Of a DNA stretch of 64,000 bases, positions 7,257-18,300 are shown in pieces. The notes beneath the pieces were generated by a model. That model saw nothing but the letters and a program-made list of their open reading frames with translations, searched no databases and was not told the DNA's origin. The position numbers were made by a program, and so were the translations under genes. Location of the stretch: assembly GCF_003600625.1 (NCBI RefSeq), contig NZ_CP032489.1, forward strand, positions 3,720,001 to 3,784,000, given 5' to 3'. The number at the start of each line of letters is the position of its first letter. Position 1 is the stretch's first letter. Source of the stretch: Arachidicoccus soli (GTDB lineage Bacteria; Bacteroidota; Bacteroidia; Chitinophagales; Chitinophagaceae).

Positions 7257-9860
7257 ATGCAGATAGAAAGAACACATAGTTGGAGAAAAGTGGGTGTGCA
7301 ATGCCTTTTGCTTGCAATGCCTACGATTTTTTTTGCCATTGTGATATTGTATAAACTGAATGAGGCTTACATTATTTTACAAAACCAGTGGCTCTATCAA
7401 GGTATTTTCTTTCTTTTAGGCATTTTTATTTCATTAATATTTTATGGTTGGAGGTTTAGATTTACGAGTACCATTATTACACTTGGCATTTGTTATTTTA
7501 TCGGATATCAAATAATTGAAAAATATGCAATAGGAGAGTTCGATATGTTTTTCTTTATCGTTCAGTATTTAATATTTCTTTTAGTATTTTCGATAGGATG
7601 GCTAGTAGGCTTCGGTTTCAGCAGATGGCGCTTTTTTACAGTCATCTGGATTCTATTCTTATTAGCTATTGAAATAATTCTGATAAGTAAAATCCAAACT
7701 ATTTCAGCTGAAGCTATCATTATAACTTTTGCACCAGTATTACTCTACGCTTTCTATATACTCTACGCATCGGAATTAGTACGAAATTTAAATGAACATC
7801 AATCTTCTTTTAGCTGGTTTTTGGCTAAAAGGGTAAGTGGTTTTTTCTTATTTGCCATTGCTATTTTTGCAATCATATTTTTAATGTTTCGAAAAGATTT
7901 AATGAATATTGAACATGATTGGAACAAGGTTCAACCAGATTATCAAGCCAACAAAAGCAATAGTCAAAGTATGACCAAGAGTAATCACGACGGCACTTTA
8001 AGCCCTAATGGGCAGATGCCTCTAAGTGGTTCCTTAAGCAAAACAAAGCAATTAGTTTTTGTCGCTAGATTAAATAATTTTTTTGCAGATGGCAAAACGC
8101 AAAACCCCTTGTATTTTACTGCAGATTATTATACCAGGTTTGATACTGTCACCCAAACTTTTGAAACAGATTCATTGATGCCTTTTAATGATTTGTTTAA
8201 ACCCGATCCTTCCAAAGTGCCTTTGTTTTTTACAAAGACAGACAGTTTAGCAATTAAAAATTCGCAGGCCATTGTTGATAGATCTGTGGTAGAAGCAGAA
8301 ATATATAAAGTAGCCTTGTCTCCATCAGATTTTCTAGCACCAAATACAGCTTTCTCTGTCCAGCCCATTCCTGTACCAAGAGAATATGGCAGTCAATACA
8401 GTTCTGCATATCGCGCAAAAATGTGGGTAAGCTCACTTAACAGCGCCTATTTTGTTTACAACCCTGCTGGCAATACCACCCTGGAAGATTTTCAAAAAAT
8501 GCGTTTTGACCTTTTAAGAAAAGATACAAGTTACTTAAATATTGATACCGGTTTCTTGCAGTATTACACATCTATGCCAAGAGGAAAATCTTATCAAAAG
8601 ATAGTTGCTTTAGCTAATCAAATAACATTAAATGATTCTATTGTTATCGACAAAATGTTAGCAATAAGAAATTATTTTTTAAGCAAAGATGAATTTGGGC
8701 AGCCGCTTTTCAAATACACAGACAATCCGGGTGTACCGGGTCTGCCAAGTGCGAATAAGCTAGATTACTTTTTATTTGAAAATAGAAAAGGTTACTGTGC
8801 CTATTTCGCCGGCGCCACTTTATTTTTACTTCGCTCTTTGGGTATTCCATCCAGAATTGCCACCGGTTTCTTGACAGTGGATAGAAGTAGTAAAAATCCC
8901 GGATGGTATTGGTTTTATGAAGATCAAGCGCATGCTTGGGTGCAGGTGTTTTTCCCTGGTTACGGGTGGATTGATTTTGACACAACCGTTCCGGATATGA
9001 ATACACAACAAGCACCACAGCCAGACGGGACACCACCACTTGGCACGCAAAAAGTATATTTTGTAGGAGATGGAATAATCAAAAAAATAGACAGTACAGA
9101 TAAAAAACTCACGCTTTACGTAGGGAAGATACTATACCGGGACAAAAGTTATACGCTGAAGTCTGTCATACCTTTGCAAATGAATATTGCATTTGCCAGA
9201 ATAGCCACAGACACTGGCGTAGTAAACATAGGCATGCTGAAAAAAGGTGCGCATATCTCAGCCGCCTCTTATAACGATCGGCTAAATAATATTGACATTA
9301 AACGAAGTAAGGATACTGCCGCTTATATATTATCACAGCTAAAAGAACCTGTATCAATAGATGAAGTAAAAATAATCGATCAAAGTAATGTGACGCAACA
9401 AAATATTGGAAGCCGGCATTCATTCTTACAATCCTTTAACTGGCAGCAAATTGCTGTTGGATGTTTAGTCGCTATTGCATTCTTACTTCTGCTAATTCTG
9501 CTCTCTCCTTGGCTAATATGGCAGTATTATCAATTCAGGGCCAAAAAGAATACACATTGGTCTTATCGTGCCACTTTGTATTATTTAAATCAATTGGGGT
9601 ATTCACGCAAAATGCAGTCTCCGGAAAGCTTTGCGATGCTGGTTGATAAAAAATTTTCGACTAATTTTTCACAACTAAACCGCATTTATCAAAAGGAGAA
9701 ATATAGCAAGAATAAACCTTCTGCTCAAGAACAACAATGGTCTAAAGATTTTTTCAGGTTGTTTATTCAATCCTTAAGAAAGCAAATACCTTGGAAACAA
9801 AGAACTTCAAAGTTCTTCAACTTATATTATACACTTAATTTTTTCATCAAGTATGTTTAA
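7257..9860 (+). CDS. membrane transglutaminase-like protein
   Basis: This 867-residue protein has several N-terminal membrane segments (within about residues 15-215), a large extracytoplasmic region and one more membrane segment near 725-750. The transglutaminase-like domain carries a complete Cys-His-Asp triad: C514 in KGYCAYFAGA, H559 in QAHAWVQVF and D573 in GWIDFD. This matches the DUF3488/transglutaminase/DUF4129 type of membrane protein found with MoxR and DUF58. Such domains act as proteases or amide-bond exchange enzymes; the substrate is unknown. The triad is intact, so catalytic activity is plausible. Confidence 0.88.
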   Translation: MQIERTHSWRKVGVQCLLLAMPTIFFAIVILYKLNEAYIILQNQWLYQGIFFLLGIFISLIFYGWRFRFTSTIITLGICYFIGYQIIEKYAIGEFDMFFFIVQYLIFLLVFSIGWLVGFGFSRWRFFTVIWILFLLAIEIILISKIQTISAEAIIITFAPVLLYAFYILYASELVRNLNEHQSSFSWFLAKRVSGFFLFAIAIFAIIFLMFRKDLMNIEHDWNKVQPDYQANKSNSQSMTKSNHDGTLSPNGQMPLSGSLSKTKQLVFVARLNNFFADGKTQNPLYFTADYYTRFDTVTQTFETDSLMPFNDLFKPDPSKVPLFFTKTDSLAIKNSQAIVDRSVVEAEIYKVALSPSDFLAPNTAFSVQPIPVPREYGSQYSSAYRAKMWVSSLNSAYFVYNPAGNTTLEDFQKMRFDLLRKDTSYLNIDTGFLQYYTSMPRGKSYQKIVALANQITLNDSIVIDKMLAIRNYFLSKDEFGQPLFKYTDNPGVPGLPSANKLDYFLFENRKGYCAYFAGATLFLLRSLGIPSRIATGFLTVDRSSKNPGWYWFYEDQAHAWVQVFFPGYGWIDFDTTVPDMNTQQAPQPDGTPPLGTQKVYFVGDGIIKKIDSTDKKLTLYVGKILYRDKSYTLKSVIPLQMNIAFARIATDTGVVNIGMLKKGAHISAASYNDRLNNIDIKRSKDTAAYILSQLKEPVSIDEVKIIDQSNVTQQNIGSRHSFLQSFNWQQIAVGCLVAIAFLLLLILLSPWLIWQYYQFRAKKNTHWSYRATLYYLNQLGYSRKMQSPESFAMLVDKKFSTNFSQLNRIYQKEKYSKNKPSAQEQQWSKDFFRLFIQSLRKQIPWKQRTSKFFNLYYTLNFFIKYV

Positions 9861-9869
9861 ACAAAAAAT

Positions 9870-10865
9870 ATGGAAAACACATTTATCGATATAAACCTGA
9901 ATAGCAATATTGAATATATTCAAAAACTTATTTGCAATATAGAAAAAGTAATTAGGGGTAAACGATCACAAATCCAATTGATAATAACTGCCCTAATCGC
10001 TGGAGGGCATGTTTTAATGGAAGACAATCCCGGTACCGGAAAGACGGTAATGGCAAAAACCTTGGCGCATAGCATTCACGCAAATGCCAATAATGAATTA
10101 GCTGTATTTAAACGCATCCAGTTCACCCCCGATTTATTACCGATGGACTTAATAGGTACACATATCTTTAATGAAGAAAGGAAGGATTTTATTTTCAAAA
10201 GAGGGCCATTGTTTTGCAATGTCTTACTTGCGGATGAAATAAATCGCGCTTCTCCAAAAGTACAATCTGCGCTTCTAGAATGTATGGCCGAAAATCAAAT
10301 TACTGTTGGCGAATCTACTTATCCGTTAGAAAAGTTATTTTTTACCATTGCAACGCAAAATCCAATAGAAATGGAAGGTACATACCCATTGCCGGCCGCG
10401 CAATTGGATAGATTTTTCATGAAAATACATTTCGGTTATGTCGATGAAGTAACAGAACTGTCTATTTATGAAAACTACTCCTCTATTCAAAAAAATCAAG
10501 AAATAGTAGATCCGGTTTTAACCGTAGATGAAATTTTATTGCTTCAACAAACAGCTCAAGCAATATTTATACACCCCGAATTAGTAAAAGCTGTGCGCAA
10601 TATCGTAGTAGCTACCCGCGAAAGCGATGATATTGTTTTAGGCGCTTCTACAAGAAGTGGTATTGCATTTCTAAAATGCTTGAAAGCTTTTGCTTTGGTA
10701 AATAAAAGAGATTTTGTAACAGAGGATGATATACAAAAATTAGCTCATTCGGTACTGGATCATCGTATTACCTATCGCAATAAAGAAGCAAAACAAAAAT
10801 TATTGTCTTTAATTGTAGAAAGTGAAATGAGCAGATTAAGTAAATTAAATCTGAGCGGCAAATAA
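9870..10865 (+). CDS. MoxR-family AAA+ ATPase
   Basis: This 331-residue protein has Walker A NPGTGKT (residues 53-59), Walker B LLADE (119-123) followed by INRASPKVQSALLECMAE, and sensor 1 IATQNPIEMEGTYPLPAAQL. All are diagnostic of MoxR ATPases, which act as chaperones that mature or remodel partner proteins in the cytoplasm. It lies 9 bases after the transglutaminase gene, and its TAA overlaps the next ATG (TAATG), indicating translational coupling. No von Willebrand (BatA/BatB) genes accompany it. Confidence 0.93.
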   Translation: MENTFIDINLNSNIEYIQKLICNIEKVIRGKRSQIQLIITALIAGGHVLMEDNPGTGKTVMAKTLAHSIHANANNELAVFKRIQFTPDLLPMDLIGTHIFNEERKDFIFKRGPLFCNVLLADEINRASPKVQSALLECMAENQITVGESTYPLEKLFFTIATQNPIEMEGTYPLPAAQLDRFFMKIHFGYVDEVTELSIYENYSSIQKNQEIVDPVLTVDEILLLQQTAQAIFIHPELVKAVRNIVVATRESDDIVLGASTRSGIAFLKCLKAFALVNKRDFVTEDDIQKLAHSVLDHRITYRNKEAKQKLLSLIVESEMSRLSKLNLSGK

Positions 10866-12892
10866 TGTCAGTGACTAAGTATTATAAATCCTCAGTCAAG
10901 AAAATCTTTTCCATTTTTTTGATACTTCCTTTTTTTCAGCAAGTAATTGCTCAGAAAAATGAAGCAGCCCGTTATGAAATAGACACAAAACGAAGAGGCA
11001 TAGAGCTTACAGACGATGCAGCGTTATTACGAGGTAAGGAATTTGAGCGCCTGGACAGCACCTATTATGTGGGTTATTTATTAGAAGGATACTATAAGTA
11101 TAATCATAGTGCCGACTATTTAGGATATAAGAATGCGATACCCACTTTGCTAAAAGCAAAAGAACTGATGGAAAAGGATTTTAATCCTATGTTGAAGAAT
11201 ATGTTTTCCAATCTTGATTATTTAACTCAGAACTACAATCGCTTTCAAGATTATTACAGTATTTGTAATGCACTAAAAGAGTGTTACGACAATATAGAAA
11301 TGCCAGATTCAGTCATGTCTTTACTCAATCATATCGCCACTTATCATTTCAAAAAAGATTTTTTTGGCATTTACTATCATCGTGCATGGACCTATCACCG
11401 TAACCGTATTTTTACTTCAGCTAAATATTCTTTCTTAAAAAATTCAGTAGGTGCAAATGAAAGAATGGCATTTAAATATTGCTATGAAGGATTGGCGTTT
11501 ATAAAAGAAAATGAGAAAGAAAATGATGAATGGTTTGGCCAGAATCAGGCATTGGCGGATGACTTACAAATTTATCATTATCTCGCCTTGCTACATTGTT
11601 ACAATAAAAATTATGATAGCAGTTTTTATTATTACAATATTTTAGCTCAATATGGATTGATTTCCTGGAATAACTATGCAGGCTTTCAAACAGAAATTGG
11701 CAATTTTTCAAATGCACAAACTTTTTTTAAACGCGATTTAAGTATTAGTTATAGTGGAGAAAATGTTTTAAAAGAACCTTATTATTATTTGCCTGAATTA
11801 TATATATACGCAGGGCGAACAGAAGATGCGATAAGCCTCAGTAATCGTATTATTCAACAAAATGGTTCGCGTCCGGGATTCGGTTGGTACAACATAGCAT
11901 TGAGTCGATCCTACATGTACAACGATCAGTTAGATAGTGCGGAAAATGCGTTGGATAAAGCAGCAGATTTTAAGGAACTGCATATCGGTACAACACTCAC
12001 ACAAGAACAATATGAATTTACCATCAATCTCTTACGTGTAAACCTGTTGGACAGAAGGATTGAAGAGTTGAAATTCTTACATAGTAACTGGTGGTACTCA
12101 CCTACCACGCTATTTAAAATGGCTAAGTTGAAATGGCAAAAGCTTATGGCGGAGTATAATACTTGTATAGAACTCGCATACAATCCAGATCGAAGCAGAA
12201 TGGTCTATGATTTATTCTGTTCAGAGTCAACTACTACATTTGATGAGGCCTGGTATTTAATGAAAGATTTTAACCCAAAATTTTTTGCAAAAAAATATCA
12301 CAACTACCAAACGACAGATAAGCGTGAAAATATTCAGCGTTATTTCAAATTGTTTGAAGCAAAATTTAATTACGAAGATGGTCGCTATAAAATAGCTGAA
12401 CAAGAACTAGAAAATATACTTTCTAATACAAAACTAGATTCTGAGAATGAAAAATTATTTTTAGGACGTTTGTATGAAGCCGCTTCCAGAGTGTATAAAA
12501 TTTCCAGAAACCAGTACAGCCGCTCTTTCTACAATAATTTACTCTTAGAGACATATCCGCAATTAATTCCTTTTTCTAATATAAGAATCCCCATGCGTCT
12601 AGAAACTAGTGGAGTTGATGATGAGACAACAGAGGAAATTAAACGACAATTATCGCATGTAAATATTGATTGGACTGACAAAGAAAAAACACCTTTAGTA
12701 TCCATCTATTTTGAAAGAAGAGGAGATAAATATCAAGCCACCATTAATGTAAAGAGTAATACTAATATACAAGTTGTAAGCAATAGAAAACTGGTATTTT
12801 CATCCGCGAATAATAATGTAGGCAATGAAATCGCTTTGCGCATATTTGGCAAAGGAGGGAACGTGGTCTTTGAAGAGGGAAGCGAATATTGA
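10865..12892 (+). CDS. secreted TPR-like protein of the MoxR operon
   Basis: This 675-residue protein has an N-terminal signal peptide ending QQVIAQ. It is largely alpha-helical, with repeated Tyr- and Asn-rich helix pairs that resemble tetratricopeptide repeats. The C-terminal 90 residues look beta-rich (TPLVSIYFERRGDKYQATIN). I recognise no named family. It overlaps the MoxR stop by one base, so it is almost certainly part of the same operon and may be the periplasmic partner or substrate of the DUF58/transglutaminase/MoxR set. That role is inferred from position only. Confidence 0.75.
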   Translation: MSVTKYYKSSVKKIFSIFLILPFFQQVIAQKNEAARYEIDTKRRGIELTDDAALLRGKEFERLDSTYYVGYLLEGYYKYNHSADYLGYKNAIPTLLKAKELMEKDFNPMLKNMFSNLDYLTQNYNRFQDYYSICNALKECYDNIEMPDSVMSLLNHIATYHFKKDFFGIYYHRAWTYHRNRIFTSAKYSFLKNSVGANERMAFKYCYEGLAFIKENEKENDEWFGQNQALADDLQIYHYLALLHCYNKNYDSSFYYYNILAQYGLISWNNYAGFQTEIGNFSNAQTFFKRDLSISYSGENVLKEPYYYLPELYIYAGRTEDAISLSNRIIQQNGSRPGFGWYNIALSRSYMYNDQLDSAENALDKAADFKELHIGTTLTQEQYEFTINLLRVNLLDRRIEELKFLHSNWWYSPTTLFKMAKLKWQKLMAEYNTCIELAYNPDRSRMVYDLFCSESTTTFDEAWYLMKDFNPKFFAKKYHNYQTTDKRENIQRYFKLFEAKFNYEDGRYKIAEQELENILSNTKLDSENEKLFLGRLYEAASRVYKISRNQYSRSFYNNLLLETYPQLIPFSNIRIPMRLETSGVDDETTEEIKRQLSHVNIDWTDKEKTPLVSIYFERRGDKYQATINVKSNTNIQVVSNRKLVFSSANNNVGNEIALRIFGKGGNVVFEEGSEY

Positions 12893-12975
12893 TTTTAGTC
12901 GTAATAGATACTGGCAAATTGATATCATACGACCTTATTAAAAATATTTTGTCCTATTATTATTGCGCAATAAAA

Positions 12976-13533
12976 TTATTTCTGATAGAAATAATAATAA
13001 TACATATATCCACAACCTGCTAAGAATAACAATATTACCAGGACATAAGCCCACCAATATTTTTTTTGTTTCTCTTTGGACAATAACTCTTGCATTTCTG
13101 TACTAGTTTTCTCATCTTCGCCCACTCTTACAACATGCTTCGCATCTGCATGTATTACACGATTAACTAGTATAGGGCTATAACATCTCCAGGAAGAATG
13201 TGGTTGAAAATTTAAATTGTCTTTTTCATCAGTTATGACCCCCACACCATCAATATCTAAGCGTTTAGATGTACTAAATTCTTCAGCTAGCCTATCTAAA
13301 AAGTCTTTTACAATACTTTCTGTTACTTGTAGTTTTTGCGTAGCGAATTGCATAAAAGCATTTTCAGCAATTGCATCATTTTCTTTTTTATAAAGAAAAC
13401 TGTAAGTGGGGGGTACAATTGTTTTCTCCCCAAAATCATCTTCAGCATCTCGATTTACAATCGAAATACTACCCACCTGAGGTATGGATATTTTTTTATT
13501 CTGCACCAGAAAATAATGAAGCAATGCTTTCAT
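12976..13533 (-). CDS. HU-CCDC81-like membrane protein without SPOR domain
   Basis: The first 120 or so residues of this 185-residue protein match the prokaryotic HU-CCDC81 pair of Bacteroidota: HYFLVQNKKISIPQVGSI, then LQVTESIVKDFLDRLAEEF and LDIDGVGVI. The C-terminus has one membrane segment (about 162-180) and a short Tyr-rich tail. Related proteins usually continue into a SPOR domain that binds denuded peptidoglycan; here the protein stops after the membrane segment. It is 10 bases from the stop of the barrel gene on the same strand and is probably the last gene of that operon. Confidence 0.75.
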   Translation of the reverse strand: MKALLHYFLVQNKKISIPQVGSISIVNRDAEDDFGEKTIVPPTYSFLYKKENDAIAENAFMQFATQKLQVTESIVKDFLDRLAEEFSTSKRLDIDGVGVITDEKDNLNFQPHSSWRCYSPILVNRVIHADAKHVVRVGEDEKTSTEMQELLSKEKQKKYWWAYVLVILLFLAGCGYMYYYYFYQK

Positions 13534-13543
13534 TGTAAAATAA

Positions 13544-15349
13544 TTATTTTTTCAAATCTCCAAAGTTAAAGATAATGCCCCCCAAAATATTCGTACCCAA
13601 AACTGGATAATTAACCCAACGTTCGTATTTGTTGTTCAGAAGATTATTCACTTGCAGCCACAAATCCCAGTTCTTAATTAAATGATATTCTGCCCCGACA
13701 TTCCAATCTGCCGCCCCCTTCAGGCGTTGTTTTTGACCACTGGCATCTTGATATTGAGCACCATTGTTTATAGAAATATCGCTTTTAAGTAATAGATGCT
13801 TCAACACATTCCAGTGTAAAGAACCTGTCAATTCAATGGGGACAAGACCCCAAGGTTCTGCATTATTTTTGAGACCGGTATAATTGTTCATTGTAAGACC
13901 AACCAGCAATGAAAAATCTTCTTTTGCATTATAACCCAATTCACCATGAAGGCGAAAATCATTCATCTTGGATTCATTCAAAACAGCAAATTCACGAGCG
14001 CCAGAAACATTATTTAAAAATAAAGGCACATCTTTTAAACTTAGGACAGAAGCTCTCGCATTATAGGTAAAATGATCACCTGCCGCGCCTTTAAATCCAC
14101 CGTAAGCCTCTATTACTCGCGTATTATAAAAATTGTTAGGCACCTCAATCCAAGGATTGTATCTGGTTAGAGAACGATAAGTATTTGCATTATAATAACC
14201 AATCCAACCTGCTTGTACAATAAAACGTTCATCACGTAGCTTCGCATCTAAAGTCACATTTGGCAACAAATGAAAACTACTGTTATCAAAAGACGGGATG
14301 ACCCCTACATTCAACTTAAAGTTGGGGCGATTCACTGCTATCGACGGGCTCAGATATACTAAATGATTATTGACAGTAGATGTGTCGGCCTTATAACTTG
14401 AGATATTAGCGGTAATACCCAATTTAGCGCTAAATGTCTCGCTTATTTTTTTTGCAAAAGGTGCATCTATTATCAAGGTAGATTCATGTTCATCTCTGTT
14501 ACCAGAAAACGCATCAATAGCAATTGTAGGACGATAATCAATTGCTGAAGTATTTTTCACTTTATTGTTTAGTCCAATTTTCACACCTATATCATTATAA
14601 CGGCGTTGTAAGCTGTCTTTATCATAATTGACTCCAGGAATTAACCCTCCATATTCATATTGATTATTATGGTCGAAATAGGCACGTGCCTCTAATTCAT
14701 TTTTTTCTCCTAAAGCAAAAACTCCACTCGCATCAATACCAGTTTTAGAAAACTGTTGCAAAGGCAAATTACCTTTGGAAGAAACATGTTTAGCGTGCAA
14801 AGTAATGGCAGAATTATAACCGTCTCCGAAAGAAAATCCACCTTCAAGATATGGTGTCGAATAATTTCCATAACCAAGTTTTACAAAGTCAGTATTTCTC
14901 CAAACAGAGGCAGTATCTATGTTTGCTGCTAAAGGTCGCAAGAAGGATGGTTGATAAGTAAAAGATAAATTTTGCGCAGGCACGTTATAACTTAAAGGTA
15001 TTTTTTCCGGCGATGGCAATGCAGTTGTAGCGCTGAAATTGATTTTAGACGCATCACGCAAACTCGGCGTAAACGCAGAGGTCACAGTAAAATTCTTACT
15101 CGTAATCGCATCTGGAATTGTTGCCGTATCTTTTTTCTGCTCGGCAGACCTAACAGCGACCACTGCATGTCTTTTATGAATCACAGCATGTTTCTTTACA
15201 GGATGCTTTACTCTATGCTTCCTGCGGTGTCTGCTTTGTGCCTGCACACTGCCCAAGCTGAACAATATAAGCAATAACAACACGCCAAATTTAAGGCATT
15301 GTCGCCAACATAGGTTCTTCGAAAACATTTGATTGAAATTATTTTTCAT
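13544..15349 (-). CDS. outer membrane beta-barrel protein (TonB-receptor-like)
   Basis: The reading frame could start at 15376, but the Met at 15349 (MKNNFNQMFSKN) or 15328 gives a more normal signal peptide ending GSVQAQ. Next comes a strikingly basic stretch rich in His, Lys and Arg. The rest is alternating beta-strand sequence of a large barrel, ending in NLLNNKYERWVNYPVLGTN, as in TonB-dependent receptors, and a final strand. No plug domain is evident, so active TonB-driven import is doubtful. It follows the large TPR gene closely and precedes the HU-CCDC81 gene, suggesting one envelope complex. Confidence 0.75.
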   Translation of the reverse strand: MKNNFNQMFSKNLCWRQCLKFGVLLLLILFSLGSVQAQSRHRRKHRVKHPVKKHAVIHKRHAVVAVRSAEQKKDTATIPDAITSKNFTVTSAFTPSLRDASKINFSATTALPSPEKIPLSYNVPAQNLSFTYQPSFLRPLAANIDTASVWRNTDFVKLGYGNYSTPYLEGGFSFGDGYNSAITLHAKHVSSKGNLPLQQFSKTGIDASGVFALGEKNELEARAYFDHNNQYEYGGLIPGVNYDKDSLQRRYNDIGVKIGLNNKVKNTSAIDYRPTIAIDAFSGNRDEHESTLIIDAPFAKKISETFSAKLGITANISSYKADTSTVNNHLVYLSPSIAVNRPNFKLNVGVIPSFDNSSFHLLPNVTLDAKLRDERFIVQAGWIGYYNANTYRSLTRYNPWIEVPNNFYNTRVIEAYGGFKGAAGDHFTYNARASVLSLKDVPLFLNNVSGAREFAVLNESKMNDFRLHGELGYNAKEDFSLLVGLTMNNYTGLKNNAEPWGLVPIELTGSLHWNVLKHLLLKSDISINNGAQYQDASGQKQRLKGAADWNVGAEYHLIKNWDLWLQVNNLLNNKYERWVNYPVLGTNILGGIIFNFGDLKK

Positions 15350-15398
15350 GCAAAATTTGCTTAAAATATTATACACTCATTATTAGGATCAAGTGTAC

Positions 15399-18300
15399 TT
15401 AATTATTTAATTTACTCTTCTTTTCTTTTAGAGACAATACGGTATCTAGCTTTTGTTGTGCTTGCATTTTTAAACTATCATTTGTCGCATTTTCTACCAC
15501 ACTTTTCAATGTCGCTTCCGCATTAAACAAGTCTTTCTCTTTTAAATAAATATCGCCTAGCAAAATGTAAGATTTCGTAATCCATAAGTCGTAAGAGCCG
15601 GCTTTATTAATTACATCAAAAGCTGCAGATTCTGCCGATTTATATTGTGCATCATTATACAATATTTCAGCGACACGATATCTTGCTTCAGCAGCATATT
15701 CCGATTTGCCAATAGCATATACTTTTTTATAATCAGCCATCGCTTCTTCATTACTTCCTGCTGCCTGCAAATTTTTCGCAATTATAATATTGGACATTTG
15801 CTGATCGTCAGATGCAATACCTTTTTGCTGAAGCAATTCCCTTGCATTCGCATCAGCATCTGTCCATTGTTGCAGTTTATATTGGCAACGAAGCAAACCT
15901 CGCATGCTTTCTAATTTATTATCTGAAGAGGTTGCAATATTTTTTAATTGTTTATAATATTGTTCTGCGGTGGCAAAATCACCTAACTGGAAATAATTGA
16001 TACGAGCGGCTTGTAGCGTTGCAGGTTCAGCAAATACATTAGGCGCTTTCTGTGCAACAGCTTCATAATTTTTTAAGGCATTCGTATAATCCTTTTGTTG
16101 ATTGTATATTTCGGCAAGATAAAAATGTGCTTCAATACTATTTTGTCCTTGTGGAAATGCAGTCAAATAACTTTCAAAACTCTTTTGTGCATTCGAAAAA
16201 TCCTCATTGCCATATTGTCTAAATGCTGCTGTATAGCTCAGGGAATCTTGCTCTGAATAGCTAACCGTTTTACCATTTTTTTGCATAAAGGCAACATATT
16301 GATCCGGCTCATTTAGGTTTACAAAAATATTCTTTACATAAGACAGAGCCTGATTACTTTGTTCTGAATTCGGGTAATTTGAAATAAGTTTTTGAAAACT
16401 ATTTAAAGATGCATCATTGTTGTTCATATTAAAATATGCCACACCTAAATTCAAATATGCATCCGGCTTTAACGCATTATCATTTGAATTAATTACTTTC
16501 TGTAAAGGAGCAATCGCATTTGAAAAATTCTCACTAGCCATATATGCTCCCGCCATTTGCAAATTGGCTTCCACTGCTAAGGAAGAATTTTTATATTTTT
16601 GATCAAATGATTGCAGGTAAGCCACCTTATCTGCAACTCTGCCGTAAGCGCCCGCTATGATGGCTTTTTGATAATATGCATAATCAGCAGAAGGCAATCC
16701 TTGCTGAATAATGTCATCGTAAATTTTAGAAGCTTGCTGATAATTCTTTTGCATAAAATAACAATCCGCTTCTCGCAAATAAGCATCTTTTTGTACTTCT
16801 GTTGAAGAGGCATCTGCATTTGTTGCAATATGCCTAAACGCATCAATTGCTTTTGCGAATTCATTTTTACGCATATAAGCATAACCCAAGGTATAATATG
16901 CATCAGCAGCATTTACATCACCATAAGTTTGCGGATCTTGTAAATAAAAACCCAAAGCGCTTATTGCTTCCTCATAATGTTGTTGACGATAAGCAATCTC
17001 ACCTTTCCAAAAATATGCCGGCTGTACTTCTTGCTGATTATATGGCAAATTAAAAATATTATTTATCATTTGTCCTGCCTGCGACATATTTTGATCATTC
17101 ACTAACTCTACGGCACGGCCATATAAAATACGGGGGTAAGCACGTTGTACCAATTCACTTTGTGCTCCTATTTCCCTTATGATTCTTAACGCATCCTTGT
17201 AATTATTGGTATTGGATAAAACAGCTACAAGCAATTCTTTCGCCTCTGAATTATAAGTAGATTGAGGGTAATTAGCAACAAATTTCTTCAATTCATTAAG
17301 AGCTACATCTTGATACCCTAATTCATAGGAAAGTTTTGCATAATTAAAAGAAGAAATTTCTTTCTGTTGTGCATTGCTACTATTAAGTGAACAAAACAAG
17401 AATGCATTTCTTGCGTTCGTTTTTTGATCGGTGCGCAAATATGCATCGGCTAACAAATACATACTGTTTTGTGCCAAAGAATCTTCTTTACCACCCAATT
17501 CCTTAAAACCATTAATGGCTTTATCCCAGCGTTTTGCCGCATAATAACAGTAAGATAATTCATATAAATCCTCACGTTTTACTTTGGCGCTCTTAGTAAT
17601 ATAATCTTCCAGATAAGGCAATGCCTTATCATACGCTTTTTTCTCAAATAAAATATGACCGATTAATTGTTTTAAATTAGTTTCATAATATTGGCCACCT
17701 GCCTCTAATACATGCTGTGCATAGGTCAGCGCCTCTTCCTTATCTCCTTTGAAATATTCAATTTCTGCAATATAATAGGGTACAATTTTGTTGTAATAAC
17801 TATTTGGCTCTGCAATTTTCAGTGCACTTAATGCTTCATCATAATTCTTTTTGTAAAACTCAATAAAGCCATAATAATAATTGGCATCTACATAATTAGG
17901 ATTGGAAGGTATTTGACGGATTGCATTGAACAAAGGTTCTGCCTTATCAAATTGTTGCAATGTAAAATAGCTATACCCTTCATGAAATTTGAGTTGTGCC
18001 GCTTCGCTATTTTTGAGGTTTGCCGTTCCAGCTTTTTCATAATAAGCCAACGCCTCAGTAAATTTCTCTTTCCTAAAATAATATTCACCTAGCTGAAAAG
18101 AGAGCATTTGCACCAATGGCGTACTGTGTTCATATCTAATAAATTCAATAGATTCATTTTCAGCTGATGTTTGATTGAGCATCAAACCACAAGCTAAGGT
18201 GTAAAACTTTGCCTCTATTTTTTTTGTAACCGGCACATCGCTTTTTGTATAAGGATGACTATAATTTAAGGTTTTAAAAATCGGATAAGCCAAGCTATAT

